This document shows, piece after piece, positions 43,303 through 54,474 of a stretch of 64,000 bases of DNA (the stretch's first letter is position 1; the number at the start of each line of letters is the position of its first letter). Position numbers and translations under genes: made by a program. The notes below the pieces were generated by a model, which worked only from the letters and a program-made list of their open reading frames with translations, had not been told where the DNA came from and searched no databases. The DNA is from Prostheceraeus crozeri (taxonomy: Eukaryota; Platyhelminthes; Polycladida; Euryleptidae): assembly GCA_907163375.1 (NCBI GenBank), contig CAJQUW010007115.1:92429-156428 (forward strand). Reading direction: 5' to 3'.

Positions 43303-46300
43303 TACTGTTATGTTCCTTTACCTTTCAGTTCACCACAAATAATCAACATAAAAAATGAAGATGATTATTGTTTTCTGTGGAGTATTATAGCACATTTACA
43401 TCCTGCAGAATATCACAAAGAAAGACTAAGTCATTATAATAAAGAAGAATATATAAAGGAATTTGATCTCTCTGATGGCTTACATGAATTTCCATATGAT
43501 TATAATAGGTTAACAAAGTTTCATAAAAAGAATAAAAATTTAATAGAAGTAAATGTTTTTGAATTAAATGTGAATTATGTTTCTATTGGTAAAATTAATC
43601 CACTTTACTCAGATTCAAAAAAAATTTATTTGAATAATAAAAATTTATGTCAATCAGAAATAGTTTATAATGATAGAGGAAATTACATGCATCATGATAT
43701 TTTTTACCAAGGAAAAATAATATGTACTGAAAAATTTGAAATTATAAAAACATTATCACCAATAATGATTAATCATGATAATTATAAAGGACGTAATTAT
43801 AATTGTGATTATGATTCCGATTATTTATCTTTATCTTTAGAATATCAACAAAAATTACAAAATTTAAATGAAAGTTTACAAAAATGTAAAACAGATTATC
43901 AACAACAAACAAAAATATTAGTACAAGAATATGGCCATAAATATCAAAATAAGATAGAAACGATACAAAAATTAAATGAAGACAATAAAGAATTAAATAA
44001 TGAAGAAAATGAAACCAATCAAAAAATAAATGAATGTTTAAAAAAATGTCAACAACAATATAAAGAACAATATGATAAAGAATATATTTATCAGCTGCAA
44101 ATATTAAATCAAAATTATCATCGAAATACATTTAATCTTACAAAAGAAATTGATGAAACACATGAAATATATCAAGATAAATTTGAAAAATTAAAACAAA
44201 TAAAAACAACCAGCACAAGCGAATATATTATATTATCAGGGTCATTTTATATTGTGTAAAGATGTTTCTATATTTACAAAAACTTCAGATAATGCTAATT
44301 TTCCCTGTCTCCAATGTATGACGAGCTTTAGAACTAAAGAAGAAATGAATAAACATTTGGAGAATTGTCAACAAAATGAAGCAGTTGAAAATACTTTTCC
44401 TAAAGATGATTATTTAATATATAATAGACATTATTTGAAAATTAAAGTACCCTTTACTATTTATTGTGATTTCGAAGCATATAATGTTAACATAACACAA
44501 AATTCTGATAATGCTAATTATGAAAAAAGTGCACCTGAAAAAAGTGTATCTGAACAAAGTAAAGAATAATATTTATTTGAACAAAAACCATTATGTTGGG
44601 GAATGTACATTCATTCAAATTATCCTGAATTATTTAAATCAGAATATTATCAATACTATGGTGAAGATAGTTCAGAAATGTTTACAAAGAAAGTAGTAGA
44701 ATTACAAAATTATTTTTCACAATTGCTTGAAACAAATATACCAATGCTTCCATTAACGGATGAAGAAAGAAAACATTTTTATAATGAAATAAAATGTTTT
44801 TACTATGGAAAAGAATTTACAAATAATTATAAAACTGGCAGAGGTAGATATCTTGATAAGGTAAAAGATCATGATCATCTAAATGGATTATATAGAGGTG
44901 CAGCACATAATTCTTGTAATCTTAATGCTAATAAATTTAAATATAACTTTGTTCTTCTATATTTCTACAATGGTTCTAAATATGATTTCCATTTAATAAT
45001 GAAAGATTTATTTTCATCTGAAAAATTACAACAACAACAAATAAATGTACTATGTAAAACAGAAGAAGAATATTTTTCAATGCAATTATGTTGTATTAGA
45101 ATTTTAGATGCATTTAGATTTTCTACTCCTTATTCATTGGATGTTATGGGAAAAACTTTGAAACCTGAACAATGTAAAATATTAAATAAATATAATTTAA
45201 AACCTTTAAAAGGAATATTTCCGTATGAATATATAACTGGAGATATAAATAGAATAAATGAAATAATGAAAGAACAAAAACTTCCTCCAATAAATAAATT
45301 TAAATCAACATTAAAACAATCACAATTATCTGAAGAAGACTATGCAGAAGCTGAAAAGAATTGGAGAGAGTTAAATTGTAGAACAATATTTGAAAACTTT
45401 CGTGATATGTGTTTAGAATATTACGGAATAGATCCATGTTATTGTTATTCTACACCAGGTTTAACATGGTTAGCAGGATTAAAACACGCAGGTGTTAAAC
45501 TTAAATATTATAAAGAAAATACATATGATAAATTATTATTTTTTGAATCTGGAATTAGAGGTGGAGTTTCATCAGTTTTAGGTAATAGATATGTTAAGTG
45601 TTATAATAAAAAAGTAAATCCTGATGATTATGGAATAATGAAACCTTTATCTCCAGAAGAAAGTGATCAGTTTATAAAATTGTTTAATCAAAATATAGAA
45701 GGACTTATATCAAATGAAGTTAGTCAAGCAGCAGTTGATCAAATTATGAGAGAAAACTATTCGTTATATTATGATTTTAATAGCTTATATTCTTCTTGCA
45801 TGATACAAGAATTACCAACAGGTGAAATGACATGGTGTAATATTATTGATTATCAAAAAACACATGATGGAAATTATAATTTTGGTTATATATATGAAGT
45901 TGATTTAGTATATCCTGATGAAATAAAAGATAAAACAAAATATTTTCCTTTCTGTCCCGAAAACAAAATTCCCAATATAGAAGATTTTACAGATTATCAA
46001 AAATCTTTAATTCCTAAGAAATACACGCCAACAAAAAAACTTATGTTAACACAAGGTAATAAAGGAAAGTTTGTTGTTGAAGGAAGAATGCTAGATTGGT
46101 ATTTAGATCATGGAATGATTCTCACTAAAATACATAGAAAACTAGCAAATAGAAAATCTAAATGGTTAAAAAATTATATAGAGTTCAATATTGAAAAACG
46201 TAAAATAGCTAAAAGAAATAAAGATGATTTTGGAAACGTATTCTTTAAATTAATGAATAATGCATTTTATGGTAAGACTTTAGAAAATGTGCGTAATAGA

Positions 46301-46954
46301 CAAAATATTGAAATAGTTTATGATAAAGATAGGTTTCAAAATTTAACAAGGAAACCTACATATAAAAGAACTACTAGATTTAGTGATAATCTATGTGCTG
46401 TACATTTACGTCGAATCAGCGTAAAACATGATAAGTTTAATTTTATAGGATTCACTATATTAGAATTAGCTAAACTATTTATGTATAGATTTATATATGA
46501 TTATTTAGCACCTGCTTATGGCAAAAACTATAAATTACACTTTACAGATACCGATTCTGTTTTCTTAGAATTAACAATACCGTATAATTCTTCACTTGAT
46601 GAAGAAATTAATAAAATAAAAGATATCATTCATCCTTCTGATTTATGTAAAGTAAAAGATGAGTTAGGAAATGAAGATTTCATAACAGAAGCTATATTTT
46701 TAAAATCTAAATGTTATTGTTATAATACAGCTAATAATATTAAAACACATAAAACATTAAAAGGAATTTCAAAGGCATCAGTGGCTAATCAAATAACATT
46801 TCAAGATTATAAAAATGTATTATTTAATAATGAAATAAAAACAGCATGTAATTATAGACTTAATTCAAAGAAACATAAAATGTATTTAAAAGAAGAACAT
46901 AAATTAGCATTAGATCCATTTGATGATAAAGAAAAATGTTACCTGATTGAATAA
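43303..46954 (+). pseudogene. Polinton protein-primed DNA polymerase B, one frameshift and one in-frame stop
   Basis: The N-terminal conserved block ('YCFLWSIIAHLHPAEYHKER') lies in the frame open from 43303, which has no ATG; a strong 3' splice-site-like tract (TTCCTTTACCTTTCAG) ends at 43328. A long Gln/Lys-rich coiled insertion follows. Near 44238 the frame shifts to one with a Cys finger ('CLQCMTSF') and Exo I ('PFTIYCDFEAYN'). A TAA at 44567-44569 interrupts, and the same frame then runs 783 codons to 46954. It has Pol A 'YYDFNSLYSS', Pol B 'KLMNNAFYGKTLENV' and Pol C 'LHFTDTDSVFLEL', so the polymerase active-site Asp residues are intact. This enzyme replicates the element using a terminal protein primer. 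Confidence 0.92.
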
Positions 46955-47076
46955 CTACTTCACCTTTTTAATTTTCTAATTTCTAAGATAGACAAATTTG
47001 ATATATATATAAAATAAAAAAATAAAATATTATAACACTATATTTGTATATTTTTATCACTCGGTAAACAAATGTT

Positions 47077-47823
47077 CTATAACTCTATCATGAATTTTTT
47101 ATCAATATTAATTGTAATGAAGCCATAATCTTTTGACCAAGCATTGTTACACGAATGTTTAAATTCATCTTTATCTCTTATACGTAAATCTCTTAACAAA
47201 TCACTTAAGTTTCTTGCATTTATTTCAAATAGCATAAGTATATATACATTCTTTCTAATAACACTTCCGTCTAATGAATACATACTTAGTGTTAAATAAA
47301 AAACACTACAGTTGTTATGTCTACCTCTTGTGAAATAATTTCTCTGAACTGACTGATTTCTATCATTAACACAATCATCAAAAATTACACAATGTTTCAT
47401 TGTTTGATCTAGTTTACTAGGATCTCGCATATTACCACTATCATCTATTAATTGTATCTTTATATGCTTATTTTTATTGGATTCAACTAACTGATTATTT
47501 TTTGCTGCTTCTTCACACCACGAACTTATTTCTTCTTCATCTTCAGATTTGTCATATTCTTTGAATAATGAAGCAATTGCTGTTTTTTAAGATTATTTTC
47601 AAATCCATATTTTAAAAATTGATAGACGGGTTGTTCTGCTGTTGTTGTATAAATTATAAGATTGTTATAATCCAAAAAATTTGCAATCGTTAAAATTTTA
47701 AATAATAGATACGTTTTTTCACAACTTGATCTTCCGCAAATAACTGACAAAACTTTATTAGATAAATTTGGAAGATGATTAAATTTAAGTTTTTTTTTAA
47801 TTTAATGGGGGCACTTCACTCAT
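47077..47823 (-). pseudogene. Polinton FtsK/HerA-type packaging ATPase, frameshifted, altered Walker A
   Basis: The first part (down to about 47580) contains 'NHLPNLSNKVLSVICGRSSC' and then EKTYLLF. The Walker A motif should read GxxxxGK(S/T), but its last Gly is Glu here. After a T6 run (about 47582-47588) the frame changes, and 47430-47077 encodes Walker B ('HCVIFDDCV'), 'QRNYFTRGRHNNCSVFYLT' (conserved Q/R-Y-xRGRHxNxS region) and the C-terminal 'RDLRIRDKDEFKHSC'. The likely start (ATG 47823) is in yet another frame. In virions this motor pumps genome into the capsid. The loss of the Walker A Gly argues for real decay rather than only sequencing error. Confidence 0.85.
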
Positions 47824-47899
47824 TTTTTAGTAAAAAATTTTTAATTTTATTTTTAAAGAAGAAGAAGAAAATTAAACTTCTCTAGCTTCGCGTGGGAGT

Positions 47900-48688
47900 T
47901 TATACCTCCCGAACCAAAAGATCTATCATAATCTCTTCACCTCCAAAATTTATTTCTTGTCCTTTCTCATCAGTGATTCTAATGTTAATGTTGTTAATAG
48001 TTTTTCTTGTAATAGGAAAATATATTAATGTTTGTGGAAATACATTTAATCTATAACCAATGGGTACAGTAAAAGCTGGAAAACTGAATATTAAATTTGA
48101 TAATTTACCATTTATATATCCTCCTTCAATAATGTCACAATGTACAACAATTGAATTTATTTCAGTTATTTTTGGAATCTTCTCACCTAAATGATAACCT
48201 TGACTGTAGGTTTGTTTATTAAATCCTAATAGCTTTGACAATGATCTATCATGATTAAAATCAACTTGATGATTTTCGTCTAAAGTAAGAGAAAATTTAT
48301 TAACTGCCGGTTCAACTGCGAAATGTAATTGTTTCTTATCTTTAAATGGTATACCTAAATGTCTCTAAATTTCATTTGATATTGATTCAACTTCGTAAGA
48401 ACCAGGAAGAAAAGTTAGTAGTTTCCACGTTTTGCCTTTATCAGTAGAATATCTAAATTGATCATTCACATCTTTGATAACGTTTTGAATAGTGTTAAAT
48501 GTGGAGAAACTAGTCAATGCAATTTGATAATTTTTATTTTGTTCCAAATGTAGAATGGGTTCTAAATTACAAGTGTGTGATGAAGTAGTTGTTATAATTT
48601 TTAACGTCGTACTAAATTTTGATGAACCCAAAATCTCTGTTAGATTTTCTAAATGATTATTAATTTTGTCAAAATCTGCTGAACACAT
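47900..48688 (-). pseudogene. Polinton penton-like minor capsid protein, one in-frame stop
   Basis: One frame of 263 codons from ATG 48688 to TAA at 47900, interrupted by TAG at 48365-48367. Before the stop: 'EPILHLEQNKNYQIALTSFS' and 'FRYSTDKGKTWKLL...LPGSYEVESI'. After it: 'KLLGFNKQTY', 'INSIVVHCDIIEGGYINGKL', 'PQTLIYFPI' and 'INNINIRITDEKGQEINFGG'. This is the order seen in Polinton penton/single-jelly-roll proteins ('...S.+..H.++..GSY.NG...', 'P..LIY.P+...I..I.I.I.DE.G..+...GE'). Vertex protein of the virion. The region continues in frame after the stop, so a single nonsense change accounts for the break. Confidence 0.8.
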
Positions 48689-48755
48689 TTTTTAGTAAAA
48701 ATTTTGAATAAATATCTTTTATAAAAAAATTAAAAACAACAACATATTTCAGCTA

Positions 48756-48783
48756 CGCGCGAAGCCCTAGAACCTTCGGTTCG
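48756..48783 (-). repeat. Intergenic copy of the GC-rich double-hairpin repeat
   Basis: Inverted relative to the coding copies: CGCGAAGCCCTAGAACCTTC followed by GGTTCG. One hairpin is slightly altered (GCGCGAAGCCC). Lies between penton and core-type genes. Confidence 0.8.
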
Positions 48784-48803
48784 TTATACTTTTATAATCC
48801 TCT

Positions 48804-49586
48804 TCATTTAGAATCTTCTTTTCTAACAGTCTTTTCAATATACAGTGTAGCATGAATTTCATTGAAACTAGAATTATGTCCTTCTTTTATTGCCGATATT
48901 AAAATATTTAATCTATTTAGTAATTCTTGTGGATCATCTGGTAAAAATACAGTTGTTTCTTTTTTTAATCCTGTTCCTACTTTAACTCCCGATGATAATA
49001 AATTTTCTAATTGTTTATAACGTCTAAGAGATTTTGCTGCACCAACTCTATCTAACATAGCTGTATATTTTATGAAATCTTCTACAGCATAATTTTTTAA
49101 ATCTGCTCCTCTTAAAAGATCAACAAAATTTCTATCTAAACTAAAAGGAGATTTATCTGGTGAAAAAATTAAACCTCGAAAAGGTTGTGGAAATATTTCT
49201 TTTTGTCCGAGATAAAATCTAGGTATTGTTTTTCCATCTGTAAATGAAATAGAATGTTCAAATTGCATAGATTTTGGTAATTTCTTATTAATGTTTGATT
49301 CTAGTAATCCATAGTCATCTAATAAATTTTTGTGTTCTGGATCTCTTATATTAATTTGTTTATCATTATTTGTAAGTTCTTTTTCAAGAGTTTTAAATGG
49401 TTTCATAGTTTTTTCAAAATCAGTTTTTACTTGCTCGGTTTGCTGCATTTTTTCAAACATATCAGATTGAATGCCAGCTTTTATCATTCTATGTTGAAGA
49501 TGATTTTCTTTCATAATATTTTTTTGTTTTATTAACTCGTCTAATTGTTTAATTCTTTTTTGATTATCAGCTTTAATTTTATCCAT
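48804..49586 (-). CDS. Conserved Polinton/adintovirus core-type protein (260 residues)
   Basis: An intact frame starting MDKIKADNQKRIKQLDELIK with an N-terminal coiled coil (residues 1-75). A middle domain follows with 'FYLGQKEIFPQPFRGLIFSP' and 'FVDLLRGADLKNYAVEDFIK' (charged, YT..L...G). The C-terminal region 'VFLPDDPQELLNRLNILISA' and 'GHNSSFNEIHATL' matches the LPxDPxEL+xRLxLL...GN...NEI motif common to an uncharacterised late protein of Polintons. Probably a virion structural protein. The gene lies between penton and membrane-protein genes on the same strand. Confidence 0.7.
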   Translation of the reverse strand: MDKIKADNQKRIKQLDELIKQKNIMKENHLQHRMIKAGIQSDMFEKMQQTEQVKTDFEKTMKPFKTLEKELTNNDKQINIRDPEHKNLLDDYGLLESNINKKLPKSMQFEHSISFTDGKTIPRFYLGQKEIFPQPFRGLIFSPDKSPFSLDRNFVDLLRGADLKNYAVEDFIKYTAMLDRVGAAKSLRRYKQLENLLSSGVKVGTGLKKETTVFLPDDPQELLNRLNILISAIKEGHNSSFNEIHATLYIEKTVRKEDSK

Positions 49587-49654
49587 TTTTTAAAATATAA
49601 TATTTGAATTTTGTGGTAACATTGGAATACAACAAAAACATTTTACTGAACAAA

Positions 49655-50395
49655 TTATTTTTTTATTGCTTTGTTGTCTGACATCTTTTCGTTTAAAGGT
49701 TTCTCGTTTTCAGTTTTGTTTAATAAAGTTTTGCTTAAATTTTCGCTTAAAGTTTTTAGCTCTTCTAAAAAAATTTTATCATTTTCTTCATTAGAAATTT
49801 TACCATCACTAGAAATTTTGCCATCCTGTTTATTCTCATCATCCACTTTTTCTGACTGTAATTGAAATGATATTTGATTTACTTCATTAGCTATTTGATC
49901 AAATTTTTCAATCTCATCTAACGTAATAACATTATCATCACATACTCTTTGAAAGTAGTAATGTAATTTGTCACAAACTTCTTTAATATGTAAATGCTTA
50001 GTTTTTAATGATTTTTGTTTGTTAGTTATTAAAGATTTATCTAACATTGTAACAAGTGAAGTTGCAAAAACAGCCGTACCTGTTAAAGCTGTAGCAACTA
50101 CTGGAATTACTAAAACACCTGAAGATATAACAATTGTTAAAGCACCTAAACTTATTGTTAAGAATATGCCAATTCCTTGTGTTACATTCTTAACTTTAGT
50201 CCATCTCTTTCTTAATTTTTTATAATGCCCTAATCTTAATAATAATTGAGATTCTTTATCTTTCATATAGCGTACTCTATCTTTGTGTTTTTCTTTATTC
50301 AATTCACTTATTTTTAACTGTGATAACGAAGGATATATTCTTGCGGTTTCTTCCACTTTTGTTTCTTCCATTTCTAAAGAAATATTATTAGACAC
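49655..50395 (-). CDS. Polinton integral membrane protein (246 residues)
   Basis: An intact frame beginning inside the right terminal repeat. It has a short acidic N-terminus with 'ARIYPSLS', a basic region ('KKLRKRWTKVKN'), and two adjacent hydrophobic segments (about residues 73-95 and 96-117, 'GIFLTISLGALTIVIS', 'VIPVVATALTGTAVFATSLV') likely to be transmembrane. A hydrophilic coiled, Lys/Asp/Glu-rich C-terminus follows. Similar two-span proteins occur in many Polintons; function unknown. The promoter must lie within the TIR. Its first about 45 codons are duplicated in the left TIR (34107). Confidence 0.65.
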   Translation of the reverse strand: MSNNISLEMEETKVEETARIYPSLSQLKISELNKEKHKDRVRYMKDKESQLLLRLGHYKKLRKRWTKVKNVTQGIGIFLTISLGALTIVISSGVLVIPVVATALTGTAVFATSLVTMLDKSLITNKQKSLKTKHLHIKEVCDKLHYYFQRVCDDNVITLDEIEKFDQIANEVNQISFQLQSEKVDDENKQDGKISSDGKISNEENDKIFLEELKTLSENLSKTLLNKTENEKPLNEKMSDNKAIKK

Positions 50396-50932
50396 ATAAT
50401 TTTAGTTATCTCATATTTTAAAAACCTGAAAAATGGATTTAAAGACGTTTACCATCTTTTATAATGTTACGGTCATGATTTTGGGAGTAAAATGTCATAA
50501 TCACAAATTTGAGTTTCTTAACTTTTATGATCTTTTCGGTGTCCTAGAACGGTCATGATTTAAGCGAGAAAATTGTAATTCTCAAATTTTGAGATTCTTA
50601 ACTTTTCTGATTTTTTCGGTGTCCTGGAACGGTCATGATTTTGGGAGTAAAATGTCATAATCACAAATTTGAGATTTTGAAAAATTTGAAAAATTGGGTA
50701 TTTTTAAAAACGCCTAAATTTATGAATTTAGGTCTTAAAAACCTGAAAAAGGGACAAAATTCATGAATTTATGTCGTTTTTAAAGATACTATTTTTTTGA
50801 ATTTTATGGTGTCCTGGAACGGTCTAAATTCATGAATTTAGGTCTTAAAAACCTGAAATAATGACATAGATTGATAAATTCAGTCGTTTTTAAAGGTGCA
50901 AAAAAATGTGAAAAATGGGGTGGGAACGGTCT
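50262..50932. repeat. Polinton right terminal inverted repeat
   Basis: Complement of 33520-34274. Ends GGAACGGTCT. Contains repeated GTCCTGGAACGGTCATGATTT units and TAAATTCATGAATTTA palindromes. Divergence from the left copy, including indels, indicates the element is not recently inserted. Confidence 0.9.
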
Positions 50933-51169
50933 TTTGCCCATTACTTTTATCAAACTTGAAACATAAAAAATTTAGATGCATTTTCAAAAAAGTCATTGAC
51001 TCTCTTAACTATGTCACTTAGAATAGAAGGAACTCAGGGCCAATCTTTCAAATATCTCGAAACACCTCGAGATCTCGAAGACTTAATGCCGGGATTTTTA
51101 ATCTCGGAAATAAGGTCGAGATCCCGGGATTGTAAACCCTAGTTATTCACCCCACGTTTTCAAATGTCT
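50933..51169. other. Right flank of the Polinton, no feature recognised
   Basis: No continuation of the piggyBac-like frame is evident. Contains a stretch with CTCGAGATCTCGA-like palindromic words at about 51058-51085. Confidence 0.4.
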
Positions 51170-52460
51170 AAAATCCGTAAAAATGAATCAACTGTCGCAA
51201 AACTTCAGATACACGTATTTGAATATTTTCTACCCACATACAAAAAATATGCAGATTCGACAAGTACTTTTTGAATTAGAGACGATGACGTGAAGTGTAG
51301 CGATGTCAGCTGCTTGATCTGACTTTGTCTGTTCGACGCATTACTGTCACTCGTGTGTGCATTGTTCTCTTTCCGTCTCCGTCTCATCCATTACTATTTG
51401 AAATCTTCCCACGACCACAACTCCACCACACATTTCTTAAATTAAGCACACCAATGGAAAGGATGTGGTCCGGATCATCATCACTTCTACTACAACGTTG
51501 TCGCGACATGACTTTGTTGACCTAGTGCTATCTACTCAGACGATGAGGTCAGGCGAAGTTAGATCAAGCTGCTGACATCGCTACACTCCACGTACGTCAT
51601 CGTCTCTAATTCAAAAAGTACTTTTCAGATTTGCATAAAATTCTGCATGTAGGTAGAAAATATACTCAAATACGTGTCTCTGAAGTTTTGTGATGATAAA
51701 GTCGATGAAAACAATAAAGTCGCATTTTCCCTTTAGACGCTAACATGAGCTCATACCAGGAGGTTCCGTTTTGTAATCAGTTTTTGGTCCGAAGTAGATT
51801 CATCTGTTGTTATTGTAATTTTGATATCGGTAAAAAGACACGAACGTATGAAGGAATATATATTCATTACAAAAGATTAGGTACTTATGGGTTAACCCCC
51901 CCACGTTTTCAAATTTGTGTAAAATCCGTAGAAATGAATCAATCGTTACAAAACTTTAAGTGCACGTGAGTGAGGATATTTTCTATCGACATACCAAAAC
52001 TTGTCCAAATTGGACAAGTTCTGAATTAGGGGCGATAACTTGAAGTGAAGCGTTGCTGCAGCTTGACCTGATTTCTTCTGACCTCATCGTCTGAACAGAA
52101 AGCACTTGAAGTTAACAAAGTCATTTCCCGACATCTCCTGAAGTGATGATGACCAAGCCATATCCCTAACACTAACATTTTCAACTTAATAAAGGTATGG
52201 CAAGGTAGTGGTCGTGGGAAGATTTCAAATAACAGTGGATGAGACAAAGAGGTGGAGAGAACAATGCACACACGAGTAGCAATAATGCGTCGAACAGACG
52301 AAGTCAAATCAAGCAGCTGACATCGCTACACTTCACGTCATCGTCTATAATGAAAAAAGTATTTGTCTGATCTGCGTGAAATTTTATATGTGGGTAGAAA
52401 ATATTCAAATACGTGTATCTGAAGTTTGGTGGCGATTGATGCATTTTTGCAGATGCTAGA
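51170..52460. repeat. Two related foldback repeats
   Basis: A left unit (about 51170-51690) is itself an inverted repeat with arms at about 51187-51320 and 51555-51690, containing TGACGTGAAGTGTAGCGATG and its near-complement. A second, diverged unit (about 51900-52460) has the same structure. Shared words include 'AGCAGCTGACATCGCTACAC' and the region around TGTTCGACGCATTA. Non-coding; the open frames across them are chance. Probably MITEs of one family. Confidence 0.65.
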
Positions 52461-53250
52461 CAAATTTGAAAACCTGGGGGGGGAGATAACCCATTAATAC
52501 CAAAGGTTATACATTTATGCGCGCATATGTCAAATTTAACTGTAGTAGTCAGAAAATTTATTCTCTCGATCACTGTCCGTCATGTCATCATCTACAACGA
52601 AAATAAGATGACAACTCATGTTATACTAAAGTTGAGCATGTGAGAAATCTAGGTGAAGCATGGGTGGCAGGGTGATACAACATATCAAGTTCTTTGGAAG
52701 TCTTTAGCCTTTTGGCCACTTTTAACAATGTGTGATACGCTTTCTTTATTCACCCATAACTCGAATGCTTCTGTGTGCCGGACTTCACTTTACTTTGAGT
52801 ATTGTCCAACAATTCATTCGCTTGCCTAACTCCGATCAAATCGCCTTTTTAATGGCTTCCTGTCATACCCAATTTTTATCCCTTTCATGCAATAAGATTC
52901 TTCACTCGTCTTGTGCCTCATGTTTCCTCTACAGATTTGACAGCTTCAAATATTGACGCCTCTTTCATGTCTTTATCAGCAGCGTTTGCTGATAAATGCA
53001 CGGGTATACCATCAGACTCCACGTAGTATCCCATCTCCCCCCCCCATTTGCTAGGATTAAGCTAAATGTACCTTTTATAACTGATAAGATAACGGGCATG
53101 AGATAATGCATACCATCAAGCATCTGCCGTTTACAATCCAGTCATAGACCGCGTACACAGTGGAAGCTTAAGTAGCTGGTTTCAGATAAGCCGCGATATT
53201 TCCGGGACAGTCCTGTATTTGTTAAGCTTTCACAGTGGAAGCCGACTTAC
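52461..53250. other. No recognisable feature
   Basis: Non-coding as far as can be seen. Confidence 0.4.
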
Positions 53251-53517
53251 CTGCGCCGTCTCTGATGACTGATGAATGACGCAGTAGTTGTCAAGGAAAC
53301 GTACGAAGCTAGCGAACACTAGAGTTTCCCCATCGCCCGCTCGCCCTGTGTAGATCACGGAGAAATTATATTTAGAAATTGTAGTGAAGATAAAACTGCA
53401 GACAGTCGTGTCCTCACAGTCCTCGAGTGCACCTACAACTTGACGTACGATTTCATTTTGATAATGGCAAAAATTAATTTTGCTTAACCCATAGTGAAAT
53501 CTTATATAATAGTTCAA
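53251..53517 (-). other. Possible host exon, unidentified
   Basis: A minus-strand frame open across this stretch ends at a strong donor (CAG then GTAAGT, donor at 53245-53250). The peptide includes 'EIVRQVVGALEDCEDTTVCS' and 'NFSVIYTGRAGDGETLVFAS', which looks protein-like, but no family is recognised and no acceptor or start is certain. Could be a 5' exon of an unrecognised gene. Confidence 0.3.
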
Positions 53518-54474
53518 GTAGTTATTTTCAGGGATATCGGTCGCAAGCTTAGTATCCTTATTTAGTTAGTTTAACAGTTTTTAGCTTTTAACTCAGTAAA
53601 TAAAGATGTAGTTGAATAAAGTTTATAGATATAAATAATAATATACAATAAGAAAAGTTAATCCTTTTTATGAATAAGTCTATTAATAATATTTTTCTTC
53701 TAATTTAAGTCATTTTTTTCTTCTCAAGAATGAGTGATCAATAATCAATTATGTCAAGCAATAATCAACCATTAAAGCGATAGTAAGTATTCGTGTTTGA
53801 AATAGGATATAATACTTCTATGTGAAAGTGAAAATACCGCAGTGATTAGGCCTACATTATCGGCTCTCTTGGCCTGATGAACCAAGGCTAAACGTTTCGG
53901 ACGAGTTACTGAATGACAAAGACTTTTGAATTGTGTAGTCGCAATCTTCATCTATCTAAAATTGGTTTAGTGACAACACAACGATGATAAAAACTGCAAA
54001 AATCTTGCATGTAAAAAAGTGCATGGTCCGTTTGTGGAAACAGGACCATATTGACATTGTAATCATGCTTCCATTGGTTCGTTGCTTCTTTTTTACACTG
54101 ATACTGTTATCGAAATACAAATGAAAATAGGAAAGCCATAACTGATTCAATTGTGAAAAAAATGCGTAGCTACACTCAATGTAAACATTTGAAAAGTAAG
54201 GGAATGCCAAGTTAGTTATTACATCATTTTATGAAAAAAAATTAATGACAATTAATTAACTTCTGGTTGCCGGACTATTTGTCTAACTTATAATTAATTA
54301 AACATGACCTAACATTTATGTTCCCTGAAGATAGCTTCGTGAGGAAAACATAAATTCATCTACAAATGCAATTACATTTGTTTAGTAACAATAAATGCAA
54401 ATTAATTGAAGCATTTTATAATTGAAAGCATTTAGAAATATACCTTTATGCATATTCTTCATTAACATATCTAA
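53518..54474. other. AT-rich stretch with PLE-end-like words
   Basis: No gene. A segment at about 53868-53900 (CCTGATGAACCAAGGCTAAACG) and one at about 54320 (CCCTGAAGATAGC) resemble the CTGATGA...AAAC words of Penelope-like element termini. Confidence 0.35.

Larger units (their letters stand above)
33520..50932. mobile_element. Polinton/Maverick (adintovirus-like) element, complete, 17.4 kb
   Basis: Bounded by terminal inverted repeats starting AGACCGTTCC at both ends. Contents left to right: protease (+), integrase (-), small membrane protein (-), major capsid (-), small amphipathic protein (-), fibre (-), unknown (+), zinc finger (+), DNA polymerase B (+), ATPase (-), penton (-), core-type protein (-), membrane protein (-). 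This is the core Polinton gene set and fits a virion-forming, self-synthesising transposon. The expected 6-bp target-site duplication is not seen (TACCAA against TTTGCC). Nearly all genes carry stops or shifts, so this copy looks defective. It is much more AT-rich than the flanks. Confidence 0.93.

Noticed and set aside
33520..50932. An alternative genetic code (UAA/UAG read as sense) for the first Polinton
   Set aside because: In-frame stops occur as UAA, UAG and also UGA, UAA still ends several clean genes (membrane protein, penton, polymerase), and frameshifts exist too. Decay or sequencing error explains this better.
51205..52573. Open frames in the foldback repeats
   Set aside because: They occur in mirrored positions in both repeat units and on both strands, as expected from inverted-repeat structure.
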